Below, in pieces: positions 1-13,900 of a stretch of 20,711 nucleotides of DNA. The notes beneath the pieces were generated by a model that saw only the letters and a list, made by a program, of their open reading frames with translations, had not been told where the DNA came from and did no database searches. This stretch comes from a virus. A program made the position numbers and the translations under genes. How positions within the stretch are numbered: position 1 is the stretch's first letter; each line of letters starts with the position of its first letter. Where the stretch lies: the IMG/VR virus record IMGVR_UViG_3300017740_000114, positions 1 through 20,711 of that record. One strand, written 5' to 3'.

Positions 1-1902
1 AATGCCAATATGGTGGCGAATGAAGTTTTTATCGATACTGCAACTCTAAGAGAGAATGTAATAGCTCTTGCAAGAAATATTGGATATACACCTAAATCAA
101 GAAAAGCAGCAACATCTTCAATATCATTCTTTGTTGACACAACCAACATAACCCCCGTACCAGCATCCCTAACGCTTCGTAAGGGGACGGTAGTAGCGTC
201 TCAGGGAGTCTTTGGCGGTGGGTCGGGGTCATTCTGCATCTTAGACGATATAACGGTCCCTGTGGTCAATAAGATTGCTTCTTTCAATAATATACCAATC
301 TATGAAGGAACCGTTATAGAAAAGAATTTTACATATAGTGCTAGGAATCCTCAGCAAAAATTCATCTTACCCAACATTGGTATTGATACTGAACTGATTA
401 GAGTGGGCGTTAAGAATAATTCATCTTCTACAGCGACTGTAAAATATTCTTTACAAGATAGTTTGTTTTATATTGGATCAGAATCAAAAGTTTATTTTTT
501 ACAAGAAGTATCTGATGAAAGATATGAACTTTTCTTTGGTGATGGAAGTTTTGGTAAAAAACTTGATGACCAGAATTATATTACTGTTACATATTTGACC
601 ACTAATGGAGACGCTGGAAATGGATTTTCACAATTCTCCTTTAATGGAAGAATAACTTATGCAAGAGATGGTAATGAGTACACCGTTACAACTGGAATAT
701 CACTTGTAACACCAGAATTTAGTTCTAGGGGTGGATCTGCGATTGAGGGTGTAGAGTCTGTTAGAAAATATGCACCAAAAATTTATTCAACTCAAAATCG
801 TGCAGTAACCGCAGATGATTATGAAACTCTTATTCCAGCAAGAATATATCCAGATACTGAATCAATTTCGGTCTTTGGTGGAGAAGAATTAAATCCACCA
901 CAATATGGAAAAGTTTTTATTAGTATCAAACCTAAGTTTGGAGATTTCTTGCCAAACCTAATTAAAGAAAATATTAAATTAAAACTAAAGAAGTATGCAG
1001 TTGCAGGTGTTGTACCCGAAATCTTAGATCTTAAATATCTTTATATTGAAATAAGTTCAAAAATTTACTACAACACCAATTTAGCATCGTCATCAGCTGA
1101 TGTTTCTTCAATAGTTTCTACTAATGCCTCTAAGTATGCTAATTCTACTGAATTAAATAAGTATGGTGCTCGTTTTAAATATAGTAAATTTTTGAAAATT
1201 ATTGATGATAGTCATCCATCAGTAACATCAAACATTACTATTATGAGAATGAGAAGAGATTTGAGAATTGTACCAAGTACGATTGCAGAGTATCAAATTG
1301 GATTTGGAAATCAATTCCACATTGCAAATAGTGGTGGATATAATATAAAATCTTCTGGATTTAGAGTTTTTGGAATTTCTGAAAATTTATATCTCGGAGA
1401 CATTCCAAACTCAGAAGGAACAACTGGTTCATTATTCTTTTTTAGTCTTCCAAATGTAGGATCTCAAAATCCATCTATTGTAAGATCTAATATAGGAACT
1501 ATTGATTATATAAATGGGATAATAACTATCAATGCGGTTAATATTATTGCTGGTATAGAAAAAGATGGTCAACAAATTATTGAAATTCAAGCAACTCCAT
1601 TATCAAATGATGTTGTCGGATTACAGGACCTTTATTTGCAACTAGATACTAGTAACAGTACGTTTGAAATGGTATCAGACGAAATTGCATCGGGATTAGA
1701 TCCTTCAGCATCAAGTTATATCGTATCTTCTTCTTATGCAGAAGGTAATTTGGTTCGTGTTGGAGCCCCAGACAATGTTACACCTACTGTAGTTACTACT
1801 GCAGATATTACTACTACTAATAATTCTTTTACTGGAACAACTTCGACTTCCGGTGCTTCTGGTGGATCATCAACACCTTCGGGTGCTGGCGGCGGTTACT
1901 AA
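1..1902 (+). CDS. 6: Baseplate wedge protein gp6 (Baseplate_J family), 5'-partial
   Basis: The reading frame is open from base 1, so the gene begins upstream; the ATG at base 10 is internal (the frame reads NANMVANEVFIDTA across it). 633 residues are visible, and T4 gp6 has about 660. From family knowledge I expect roughly 60-70 N-terminal residues to be missing. Numbering from base 1, the hallmarks are a YELFFGDGSFGKKL segment near residues 175-188 and RAVTADDYETL near 267-277, typical of Baseplate_J/gp6 proteins. In T4, gp6 forms the inner ring that links the wedges around the hub. The C-terminal ~40 residues are a Thr/Ser/Gly-rich low-complexity tail ending in GAGGGY. The gene ends 19 bases before gp7, so the two are probably co-transcribed. 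Bases 151-240 are unusually GC-rich compared with the rest of the gene. Family call is firm; the missing length is inferred. Confidence 0.9.
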   Translation, partial: NANMVANEVFIDTATLRENVIALARNIGYTPKSRKAATSSISFFVDTTNITPVPASLTLRKGTVVASQGVFGGGSGSFCILDDITVPVVNKIASFNNIPIYEGTVIEKNFTYSARNPQQKFILPNIGIDTELIRVGVKNNSSSTATVKYSLQDSLFYIGSESKVYFLQEVSDERYELFFGDGSFGKKLDDQNYITVTYLTTNGDAGNGFSQFSFNGRITYARDGNEYTVTTGISLVTPEFSSRGGSAIEGVESVRKYAPKIYSTQNRAVTADDYETLIPARIYPDTESISVFGGEELNPPQYGKVFISIKPKFGDFLPNLIKENIKLKLKKYAVAGVVPEILDLKYLYIEISSKIYYNTNLASSSADVSSIVSTNASKYANSTELNKYGARFKYSKFLKIIDDSHPSVTSNITIMRMRRDLRIVPSTIAEYQIGFGNQFHIANSGGYNIKSSGFRVFGISENLYLGDIPNSEGTTGSLFFFSLPNVGSQNPSIVRSNIGTIDYINGIITINAVNIIAGIEKDGQQIIEIQATPLSNDVVGLQDLYLQLDTSNSTFEMVSDEIASGLDPSASSYIVSSSYAEGNLVRVGAPDNVTPTVVTTADITTTNNSFTGTTSTSGASGGSSTPSGAGGGY

Positions 1903-1921
1903 TTCAGAAATATACAAAAAA

Positions 1922-4900
1922 ATGGCAGAAACAAGAATCAAGTTTAGCAACATCGTTAAGAGTCAACTCCCATTATATGTGGAGAATGAGTTCCCTCTTA
2001 TCTCTGAATTTTTAAAACAGTATTATATTGGACAAGAATATAAAAGTGGACCTATTGATTTAATTCAAAATATTGATCAATATGTAAAACTAGATGAACA
2101 AACTTCAATAGATCATGAAGTAATTTTATCTGGTGATACTGATGCGTTTTCAACAACCATTAATATAAACCTTGAAGATTCACCAAAAGGAACTACGGAT
2201 TTTCCTAGTTCTTATGGACTTCTGAAACTAGGTAACGAAGTAATAACATATACAGGAAAAACATTATCTTCTTTTACTGGATGTATTAGGGGATTTAATG
2301 GAGTAACTTCATATAAGTCGGATTCTAATCCAGGGGAACTTGTCTTCAGTTCCACATCAGCAGAAGATCATAAAGACGGTGATACTATACAGAATTTAAG
2401 TTGTTTATTCTTAAAAGAATTTTTAAGCAAAACAAAAATTCAACTTTTACCTGGATTATCTGAGAGGCCACTCTCGTCCAATATTAACCAGAATTTATTC
2501 ATAAAGCAAGCAAAAGATTTCTATACAAGTAAAGGAACGGATGAGTCATATAGGATTTTGTTCAATGCTCTTTATGGAGTAAATGTTGAAATTGTAAAGC
2601 CAAGAGAATATCTATTCACACCTTCAAATGCTAGAAATTTAGTTACTTCCAATTTTCTAATTGAACCAATTTTTGGTAATCCTTCAGAGTTAGATAGTAG
2701 AACTATATTTCAAGGGGATAATGATGAAACATATACTTCGATATATGGTATAGAAAAAATTAATGCAGGAACTGGAAAAAATTTCTTTAAACTCTCATAT
2801 GATGATGGATATAATAGAGATATTAGAGTTCTTGGATCTACGACAGGTAACTTTAAAGTTGCACCAAAAACTCATATAATTGGAAATGTTTCTGCTGGAT
2901 CAACGTTTATTGATGTTGATTCAACAATTGGGTTCCCAAACTCCGGATCTCTTTACGTAGATTATCCCACAGGAGTTGCTAACCAAACTGGTATTGTATC
3001 CTATACCTCAAAAACAATCACCCAGTTCTTAGATTGTAGTAATATTACCGAAACTTTAATTGATGGTGATACATTAAGTACAGAAGATTTTGCCTTTGTA
3101 AAACCAGATGAAAACAATTCATCAATTGTAGTTCGCCTCTCTTCAGTTCTATCTGGATTTTCAAAACAAGATGGAATATATGATTATAAACCAGGGGATA
3201 GTTTTAATATAAAAACTCTTGGTGTTGAAGAAGATTCATTTAAATTTAAAAATTGGTTATATAATAATCCAGTAAAATATCTAATTGCAGATATTGAATT
3301 AATTGGAAATGTTTCACCAAAAACATATAAATTAACTTTAAACAAAGATAATTATTTGCTACTTGGTGATAATGTGACTGTTACTTCAGCATCAGGTATC
3401 GAAGTTTATAATGCAGAAATTTCTGATATTATTTCGTCTAAAGTTGTAACGATCAAGACTTCTGGTAATCTTATTACTGGTACAGAATATTACTTGCAAC
3501 GAAATATAAGAAAAGCAACGTCTACATTTTTTCCACAAATTAATAAGTTTCATGCAAACATTCAGAATGTTTATAAAAAACAATATGGAGATTCAATTTT
3601 AGTTGCATCAAACTCTTTACCTTCTTATAAAGAAAAACCAATTGTTGCAAATAAATCAACAAAAACTTTTAGTGGTACATTTGTAGGAACAACTTTAAAT
3701 ATAAAAGATCATGGATATTATAGTGGAGAATCTATATCATATACCCCACAAAAAATTGTAAGAAATGTAGACGTTGGTGATGGGCAGATTATAGAAGTTT
3801 CTACAATTTTATCGTCATTATTTGGTGGAGATGATGGTGGTGAAGGAATATATTATGTTTCCAGAGTAGATAACAATAATATAAAATTAGCAAAATCTTT
3901 AGCTAACTTATACACCTCAAAATTTGTAGTTATAGAGAGTACTACTACAGTTAGTAATAACATTCTAGAAAGATCTGAAACAAAAAATAAAAATATAGAG
4001 TCACAAAAACTTTATAGGGAAATTGCTACTCCTATCGATAGTGAAGTTAAAGTAGAAACGAAACCAGGTTCCACTGGAATTTTAGTTAATGGAGTTGAAA
4101 TTTTAAACTATAAATCAAAAGATATAATTCATACAGGAAGACTAGAAGAAGTTAAAGTATCTTCACCAGGAATTGACTTTGATGTAATTAATCCACCAGA
4201 ACTAACTATAGTAGATCCAGTTGGAACTGGTGCATCAGGATTTCTTGCAGTCAATGGAAGTTTAAGAGAACTTAGAATTATTGATAGGGGATTTGATTTT
4301 ACGGAAGTTCCTGTTGTTACGATAACTGGTGGGAATGGTAAGGATGCTAATGCCTTAGTTAATCTAAAGTTAATTTCACACTCTCAAGAATTTTTCTCTG
4401 ATCCTCAATCAAATAGAGTTGGTTTAGGATCTACTCTGTCTACTATTGGATTTTCTACTTATCATAAGTTTAGAAATGGGGAACAGTTAGTTTATAAACC
4501 AAACTCTCAACAAATTGTTGGTGGACTCTCTACTGATGCAACATATTTTGCAGAAGTTGTTGATGCCACTACAATTAAACTTCACAATACTGTTGGAGAG
4601 GCCGTTAGTGGTATTAATACAGTTACCTTATCTTTTAATGGTATAGGAAAACATACACTTGAGTGTTCTTCTAAAAAAGCAGTTGTAGATTCTATTAATA
4701 TTGTTAATAGTGGATTTGGATATCAAAATAAAAAAAGATCTGTTATTTCATCTGGAATTAATACTTCCTCTGATACTATTAATATAGAAAATCATGATTA
4801 TAAATCTGGAGAGATATTGCGATATTCTTCTGGAACTACAAACATTGGCGGATTAAGTAATGGGAATAATTACTATGTTACGGTAGTTGATGATAACAAC

Positions 4901-7900
4901 TTTAAACTATCTGAAATTGGATCTGCAGATGATGAAACTTTCTTCTATAAAACTAAACAATATGTAGATTTTAACACTTCTGGTAGTGGAACACATCACT
5001 TCAATTATATTCCCATCTCAGTATCAATTAAAGGTCCTGTTGGTATAGAAACTGTTACTGGAATTGAATCTAGTGCATATGAAGTTCAGGTTCAACCAAT
5101 TTTTAGAGGAGAACTTACATCGGTACATTTATCCGATAAAGGAACTGGATATGGAACTAATGAGATTATCAACTTTAAAAAACCACCCAATGTATCGATT
5201 ACTTCTGGAAAAAATGCCCAAGTTAATCCAATAGTATCTGCTGACGGAAAAATTGTTGAAGTAATTGTAAATAATGTTGGATCAGATTATACGTCTATTC
5301 CAGATGTAGACATACTCTCTTCTTCTGGAATTGGTTGTGTTTTAACTCCAATAATTGAAAATGGAATGCTTCGTGAAGTAAAAGTTATTGAACCTGGATC
5401 TGGATATATTTCTGGAGATGTTGATATTGAAATAGTTGCAACAGAAAGAGATTTTCAATTTATTCCTAGTCTGCAAACTTGGAGAGTCAATTTGTTTGAA
5501 AAATTATATAATAATAATTTAATCGGATCTGATGATGTAATTGTTAAAGCGGCATTGAATGAAAATTCTGGATTGCAATGTTACTCATTATATGCTCCTA
5601 GAGCATTGAGACAAATGATTTATTCTGTTAGTGAGTCAGGAAAAACTCTTTACGGAAAATTAGATCTAAAATTAGTAAACTCTCAAGAAACAGATTTTAC
5701 AGATCACTCACCTATCATTGGTTGGGCTTATGATGGAAATCCAATTTATGGTCCATATGGATATTCGAAAAAAGATGGGGGACTAGTAACCCTCATGAAG
5801 TCTAGTTACAAACTTAATACATCGCGTGTAAATGGACCACCAGTATCAGTTTTTCCATTAGGATTCTTTGTTGAAGACTTCACATATTATGAAAATGGCA
5901 ATGATGATTATCTTGACAGAAATAATGGAAGATTTTGCATAACTCCAGATTATCCAAATGGAGTATATGCATATTTTGTAACAATTAATCCAGATTCTAT
6001 AGAGTCTTCTGGATTGTTTGAAAACTTTAAACTTCCAACTTTCCCATATACTTTGGGTGACAAATACTATTCAACTCCTAACGAATTTAATTTCAAAAAA
6101 TCATCAAATCAAGATGATTATGATATTGAATCTAATAATTGGTGCAGAAATACAGTTTCATATAATTTAAGAGAAGACGGGGTTGAATACCCTTACATAT
6201 ATTCTCCAAACAATTTATCTCAGACTGGACAGATTGTATCTACAACTAGAGGAAAAGTTTCTAGAGTAGATGTAAAAAGTTCGGGAAATAATTATAAAGT
6301 CGGAGATACTTTAAATTTTTCAGATTCGGATGGAACTGGATTTGGAGCTGCTGGAAGAATTTCTAGACTGAAAGGTAGAGGTGTTAATAGTATTAGTGCG
6401 TCTACATCTAAAGTGTCAGACATAAAATTAATTCCTTCAAAAAAGAAAGGAACTTATATTGTAGAATCTACATCTCCCCACAATTTTAATGCATTAGATA
6501 TTGTCAATATCAGTGGAATTTCTACCACATCATCAAAAATTGAAGGATTCTATACAATTGGTGTATCTAGCGAAAGATTTGCAATATCTGGACTTGGAAC
6601 CACAGGAGTTGCTGTTGGTAGTACAAGTGTTACTGGATTAGTAACGTTCTTTAATGTATCTTCAAGTCTAGTTGGATCAAATATCGTACCTAATGATATT
6701 TTAGGTATTGGAACAGAAAGAGTAAAAGTTTTAAATGTAGATTTTAAAAACTCTAGATTCCGGGTTTTGAGATCCGTAGATGAAACTGTCGGTGGAATTC
6801 ATACTATTGGATCTTTATTGATAGAGGATTCGAGAAGATTAACTATTAATTCTGGATTTAAAGCACCATATGAATTTAAAAGAAATAAAGAAATCTACTT
6901 TGAACCAGGTGAAACTGTAGGTCTTGGTACAACGGCTGTTGGAATTGGGTCAGTATTGCAGTTTAGTTCTTTTGGATTAAACACAATTGGTCTTGGAACA
7001 ACTTTTGGGGCAAGTTCTCTTGCAGTTCCTATTAAATCACTGTATATAAGAAATCATAATTTACAAACCGGTGACATACTAACGTATTCTTCAAATGGTG
7101 GAAATGGTATAGTTTATAATGAATATCAAAATATTGGGGTTGCAGCAACTCTATCGGATAATCAACAATTGTTTGTTGCTAAAATTTCTAATGATTTAAT
7201 TGGAATTGCAACTCAAAGAGTTGGTTTGGGTTCAACTGGCGGATTTGATGGTGTAGGTAATACTTCAAAAACATTATTTTTCACTGGAATTGGTAGTGGT
7301 TCTAATCATAGTTTTAAAACAAATTATACTAATATTTCTGGAGATGTTTCAAAGACAACTGCGACTGTAACGACTGATTCGAATCATGGAATTCGTGCAG
7401 GTCATAATGTTATTGTAGATGTCAACCCATCATTTGCAACAACATATGTTGTAAAATATAATGATAAGCATAGAAGGACTCTAGTTGGAATTGAAACTTT
7501 TAGCGCAATTGGCGTTAATAGCACAACTAATACAATTAATATACTAAACCATGGTTATGAAAGTGGTGATAAAGTAATTCATTCATCATCTACACCATGT
7601 CAAGGATTGGAAAATGATAAGATTTATTATATTGTAAAAGTTGATAATGATAATATTAAATTATCAAACAGTCATTACGAATCAACTAATTTGACACCAA
7701 GTGTAGTTGGAATTTTAAGCACATCATTTGGTGAATTTGGACTTATTAATCCAGTTATTAAATCTTACAGAAGTTCTGAGTTAGAATTTGATATGTCAGA
7801 TTCTAGTTTAGCATTTGTTCAACAGGCTACACAATATTCAGCATTTAAACTTAATTTTTATACTAACGATAGTTATACAAATCTTTGGGAAACTGATCAG

Positions 7901-10900
7901 GTATCTTCAGGTTTCAGTATTTCTAGAACAGGATTTTCTGGAATATCAACAACTGCCAAAGTGGTAGTTTCTATAGGAAAAACCACACCAGAAAGATTAT
8001 ATTATAGGTTAGATCCTATTCTCGACAATAATTTACCTAAACAAAAATCAGAAATAATATCTGATTTAGAAGTTTCTAATCATAATTCCATTTTATCTCA
8101 AAATAGCATTTATAATGGCAATAGAAGAATTTCAATTGCAGGAACTAATTTCTTTACGTTTGAACTGAGTGAAGTTCCAGAATCAAATTCTTATGTATCT
8201 ACTTCATCGAGTATTACTTATACCACAGATTGTACGCATACAAATGGTCCAATATCTGCGGTAGAAGTTACTAGTTCTGGAAAAAATTACACTACTCTAC
8301 CTTCAATAACTTCTATCAATACTATTGAGGGAGAAAGAGGAGATCTTATATCCTTTAGTGATAATATTGGTGTTATTGAAAAAGTAAAAATTAATGATAT
8401 TGGATTTGATTTTCCAACAGACAAAACTTTAAAACCAAGTACTTCTCTGCCGCAAATAATTAATATCGACTCTTTTGCTAAAATTGAAAGTATTACTATT
8501 ACTTCTGGAGGTAGAGGATATTCTTCAGCACCAGACTTAGTATTTTTTGATGGTAAAACTGGCGATGAAATAATCGACCTTTCAACTAAGTATTCTTTGG
8601 GTGATTCTACGGTAACAATTTTAAGCAATACTAGAGGGATTAATAACTCTATTCCATCAGTATTACCAATAAGAAATACTAATGGAGTTGGTATCAGTAC
8701 AGTTGGATTTAGTACAATTACTAAAGATGTAACTGTTGAGATGGCAGTTGGATTTAGTACTGTTGGGAAATTCCCATTTGTAGTTGGTGATCAAGTTATG
8801 ATCGAAAATATCAGTATCGGTGGTACTGAAAGAGGGTATAACTCCAAAGATTATGGATATAAATTATTTACACTCACTTCTGTAACACCAAATATTGGTG
8901 GAATTGGAACAGTTTCGTATAATTTATCTGATGTATTGAATGTGGGAGAACTTCCAGGAGATTTTGATATAATCAATTCTTCTGGAATGATAATCGCAGA
9001 AAAAGATTTCCCAACTTTTAATATTCAATTGACAACTGGAAATTATCTTAGTGGAGAAAAAGTTACCACTAACGGTAAAGAAGGTGTCGTTCAAAGTTGG
9101 GATAGAACAACAAAGATCCTTAGAGTTCTTTCTAGTGATGATTTTGCAAGTGGTGAAGTTATACGAGGACTTACCTCAGAATTATCTGGAGTTGCATCAT
9201 CAATAACTTCTTATGAATCTTACTTTGAAACGGATGTTTCTTCTCAAATATTCAGTGGAAACCAAACTGGATCTGGATTCTTAAATGATCATTTGCAGAG
9301 ATTGCCGGATAATTTATATTATCAAAACTTTTCATATTCTTTAAAAAGTGTAGTTCCATTTGATACCTGGAAAGATACTGTATCTTCATTAAATCATACT
9401 CTTGGTTACAAAAAATTTGCAGACCTTCAAATTGAATCTACAAATTTAGATACCTCTTTATCTGTGGGTATTTCTACAGAATTAACTGATGTTACTGTCG
9501 TCAGTAGTTTGGATGGATTTATAGATCTTAATTGCGTATTTGATTTTGACATTGCTACAGAAAATAATCTTAATTTTTCTGATGGAAATAATATTCTTTC
9601 TAATGAAATTATTTTTAATAATAAAATTCTAAGTGACTTTACAGAATCATTTGGAAATAGAGTTCTTTCTATTGATGATATAAGTCCGAAATTTAATAGC
9701 AATCCAAGATCAACTGCTTTTAGTGTTCTGAATTCTTTTAATTTAAGTGATTCTAGATTTAGAAAATATTTTACTTATCTTAGAGATAAAAGATTTACTC
9801 AAGAAAGACAAGCTTTAATTGTTGATCTTATTCATGATGAAACATTTGGATATATCAACCAATATGCAAGATTAGAAACAGTATATGATCAAGGGTCTTT
9901 CGACTTTTCAATTTCTGGCACAGAAGGTCAACTTTTATTCTATCCAGTTAAGTCATCCGTGAATGACTATGATATTACAACAATTTCATATAATCTAAAT
10001 GACAATTTCTTAAGTACTGGTTCTACTTCTATCGGAGGAGTTTTAATTGATTCGGAAAGCACAATAGTAAGTGCTGGAACGACTGCAACAATTGTAAGTA
10101 TTGGTAACACCTATCATTCACTGAAAGTTCTTGTTGAAATTGCTCCTGATGTAGAAAACGTTTCTTATGGTGCAACATCTACATTTAATGTAAATGAATT
10201 TGAGGCTCAAGAACTTAATATTGTTCATGATGGATCAGATGTTTCTATTTTAGAGTATGGTAAGTTAACTACTTCACTAAGTGGATATAGTGCAATTGGA
10301 TTTGGAACTTACACAGCACGTCTCGATGGATCAAATATTAAACTTGACTTTAATCCATCTGGAATAGGAACTAATGCGGTAGTTAATACTATTGTTGTTG
10401 GTTTATCTTCGATATCTTCAGGAATTTCAACTGTTGACATTAAACATGCCAGATTGCAATCTACCATGACGGATATTGCATCATCTGGTTCTCCAATTCA
10501 AAATGTTGTTGCAGAATATCCAAGTCATATTTCTACTGAAATTGATAGGTATGATGCTGGATATTTTATGATTCAGATTCACGATACAACAAATGATAGA
10601 TACGAATTTTTAGAATATTTTGTTGTTGACGATCATATTGAAGGAGAAACATCTTCAGAAACATTCGATACAGAGTTTGCAAATATTCAAACTCACTCTG
10701 GACTTGGAACTTTTGGTTCTAGAGTAATAGCAAATTCTGTTGGACTCGCTGCAACCACTCAAGTCCTCTTTACACCGATATCAGGAATTGATGCAACCGT
10801 TCATGTATACACAAATGCTCTTAGAATTGAAGATGACACAAAAGATACTATTGATTTTACTAATGGTACTATAGAAACCGGATATGGTACATACACTGGA

Positions 10901-13900
10901 ACTGACAGAGACATAAAGAGAGAGTTTGAACTAACTCACAAGAATGATGCTATCTTTATTAAAGCTTTTGAAGGAGATAGCACTTCAATTGTTAATCTAG
11001 ATTCAAATACAATTACAATTCCAAATCACTTCTATGTGACGGGTGAGCAAATTGAATATACTTGCCCTGGTATTGGAATTACTCAATCCATTGGCATTGC
11101 TCAAACTACATTTCCTGTAACTGGTGTTACAACAACATTACTTCCAGAAACTGGAATATTTGCAATTAAAATTAATGACAACACAATTAAACTTGCTAGA
11201 AGTGCTGAAGATGCTTTAAACTCAATTCCAAAAGTACTTGATTTTACTTCAGTTGGGGTTGGAGTTGGTCACTCATTTACCGCAACAAACCAAAATCCAA
11301 AAGTACTTGTTGCAATTGATAACTTAATCCAGTCACCAATTGTTTCTACGGCAGTTACCACAACATTAAGTGATCAAGTTGTAACAACAGATAATATCGT
11401 CAATTTTACTGGAATCACCTCATTCTTTGGTGGAGATTTATTTAAGATTGGTAATGAAATAATGAAAATTGAGAGTATTGGTATTGGAACAGCAAATGCA
11501 ATCTCTGTTCGTAGGGGGTGGATGGGAACCACTATCCAATCTGGAATTGCAACAGGTAGTTTAGTAACAAAGGTTGTTGGAAACTATAATATTGTTGGAA
11601 ATAAACTCAATTTTGTTGAAGCACCATATGGAAATACTCCAATTGGAACTATAACAAATCCACCAGATCAAAGAGATTATACTGGAATAACTACTAGTTC
11701 TACCTTCCAAGGAAGAAGTTTCATGAGGACAGCGGCTCCAAATACTATTAATGAAACATATTATAAAAATTATGTTTTTGATGACATTTCTAGCAATTTT
11801 AACGGAATTGAAAATGAGTTTACTCTCAAGTCCAACGGAACAAATATAACTGGAATTGATAATGAAGGAGCTATTGTATTAATAAATGACATATTCCAAA
11901 CTCCAGGAAATGCTAATAATTATACTCTTTCCGAAAATACTGGTATAACTTCTATTAGTTTTGTGGGATTTGCACAGACTATAACATCTGATGTTGGTAT
12001 TAGTAGTTTCCCTAAAGGTGGAATAATTGTTTCTGTCGGTTCACAAAAAGGTCTTGGATATCAACCACTAGTGGCCGCTGGCGGTACTGCAATTATTTCT
12101 GGATTAGGAACTATTTCATCTATTAGTATTGGAAATAGTGGATCTGGATATAGATCCGGGATTCAAACTGTCAATGTTAGCGTTGGCACTTCTAGTCTTT
12201 CTGGATTAAATCTAGTTAGAGTTGGAATTGCCTCTATTAATAATGGAAATATAGTTAGTATAGCAATTACTAATCCAGGAACCGGATATACTGCATCAAA
12301 TTTACCATTTGTAGTAGTTGATAGTCCACTTTCATATTCAAATATTCCTTTGACATATACTTCTGGAGTAACTGGATTAGGAACACAAGCAAAAATTGAT
12401 GTTGTAGTTGGTCAAGGATCCAGTATTATTGATTTTGAGATTAAAAACACTGGTTATGGATATGGTAATGGAGAAACCCTTACTGTTGGATTTGGAGGAA
12501 CTACTGGAATTCCAACTACATCAGCGTTTACTTCATCAAATCAGTTTGAAATTGAAATTGAAAAAATCATTAATGACGAATTTACTGGTTGGTCTTTAGG
12601 TGTTATAGAAACGTTTGACGATGTTACTAGATTTATTGATGGCACTAGAATTGACTTCCCATTAATTAAGGCAGGTATTCCAATATCTATCAATAAGGCA
12701 AAAGGATCTAAAATCGAACTTGATCAATTACTTTTAGTATTTGTAAATGAGATACTTCAAATTCCTGGAAACTCATACAAATTTGATGGTGGTTCTCAAA
12801 TAACATTTACAGAACCACTAAAGATTGGTGATAAACTTACAATCAATTTCTATAAAGGAAGTGGAAGTGATCTTGATGTTATTGATAGAGAAGTTCTTGA
12901 AACTATTAAGTACGGAGATGAAGTTACTTTAAATTATAATCCAGATTTGGGACAAAAACCATATCAACAAGAAAATGCAAGAACAATTAGTACAGTAACT
13001 AATATTGATAGAGCTAAAACTCTTCCATATTTTGGTCCAGGCAATACTAGGGATACTACCTTTGAAAGACCAATTACGTGGTGTAGACAAACTGAAGATA
13101 AAATTATTAATGGACAAGAAGTTGGTAAAGATAGAGAACTTTACGAAGCAGTTATTAATCCAACCGCAAACATAATTAATTCGGTTAGTATTGGTTCTAC
13201 AATCATCTATGTTGATAGATTAAGACCGGTATTTGATCTTAATAATGAAAATGTAGATTCTAATTTTAGAGAAACCATTCAAAAAGAAATAACAATTTCT
13301 TCATCTGAAGTAACTGTAGGAGCGTCTGCAACCGCTGTTGTTTCATCTACAGGTACGATTGCTTCAATTGATGTAAACAACGGTGGAGTTGGTTATTCAG
13401 CGGCACCAGACGTTAGTGTTGGTATCGGGTCTATCACAGCAACAGCAACATCAACAATCATTAATGGAGTTGTCACTGGAGTTACTATTACCAATCCTGG
13501 TGCTGGATACACTCAAACTAACCCACCGTTAGTTCTTATCGGTCCTCCTTCACAACAAACAGAAACTTGTGATGTTTCTTCTTATTCTGGAGATTCAGGT
13601 GTTATTGTTGGATTTGGAATAACAACAGTTGGATTGACTAATGAAATTGGTTTAGATTTCCACATTCCATATAACTCAGAATTAAGAAATACAAATCTAG
13701 TAGGTGCTGCGATAACATTAAGTGGAATATCTGTTGGAGATTACTTTACTATATTCAATTCTAATGCTGGTGATGCACTAGGTGGTACACTTACATCTTT
13801 TGATACGTCTAATAACATAATAGGAATTACAACATTATTCATTGATTCAGTATTCCAAGCAAAATCTGTCCAAGTAGTCACCAGAACTATTGGTGGAATA

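Noticed and set aside
1853-1921. In-frame ATG 23 codons upstream of the chosen gp7 start
   Set aside because: It would overlap the gp6 3' end by 50 bases, and the extra residues are a shifted reading of the Gly/Ser tail of gp6. The ATG at 1922 gives the MAETRIKFSNIV start expected for the family.
3392-3583. Minus-strand 63-codon frame rich in Cys and aromatic residues
   Set aside because: It is a chance frame opposite AT-rich gp7 sequence, without a start context or recognisable domain.
8287-8628. 113-codon minus-strand open frame inside gp7
   Set aside because: It is antisense to gp7 repeats, with low-complexity hydrophobic composition and no family resemblance.
12408-12599. Plus-strand 63-codon frame inside gp7
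   Set aside because: It is an alternate frame of a repeat region, Leu/Lys-rich low complexity, with no ribosome-binding context.
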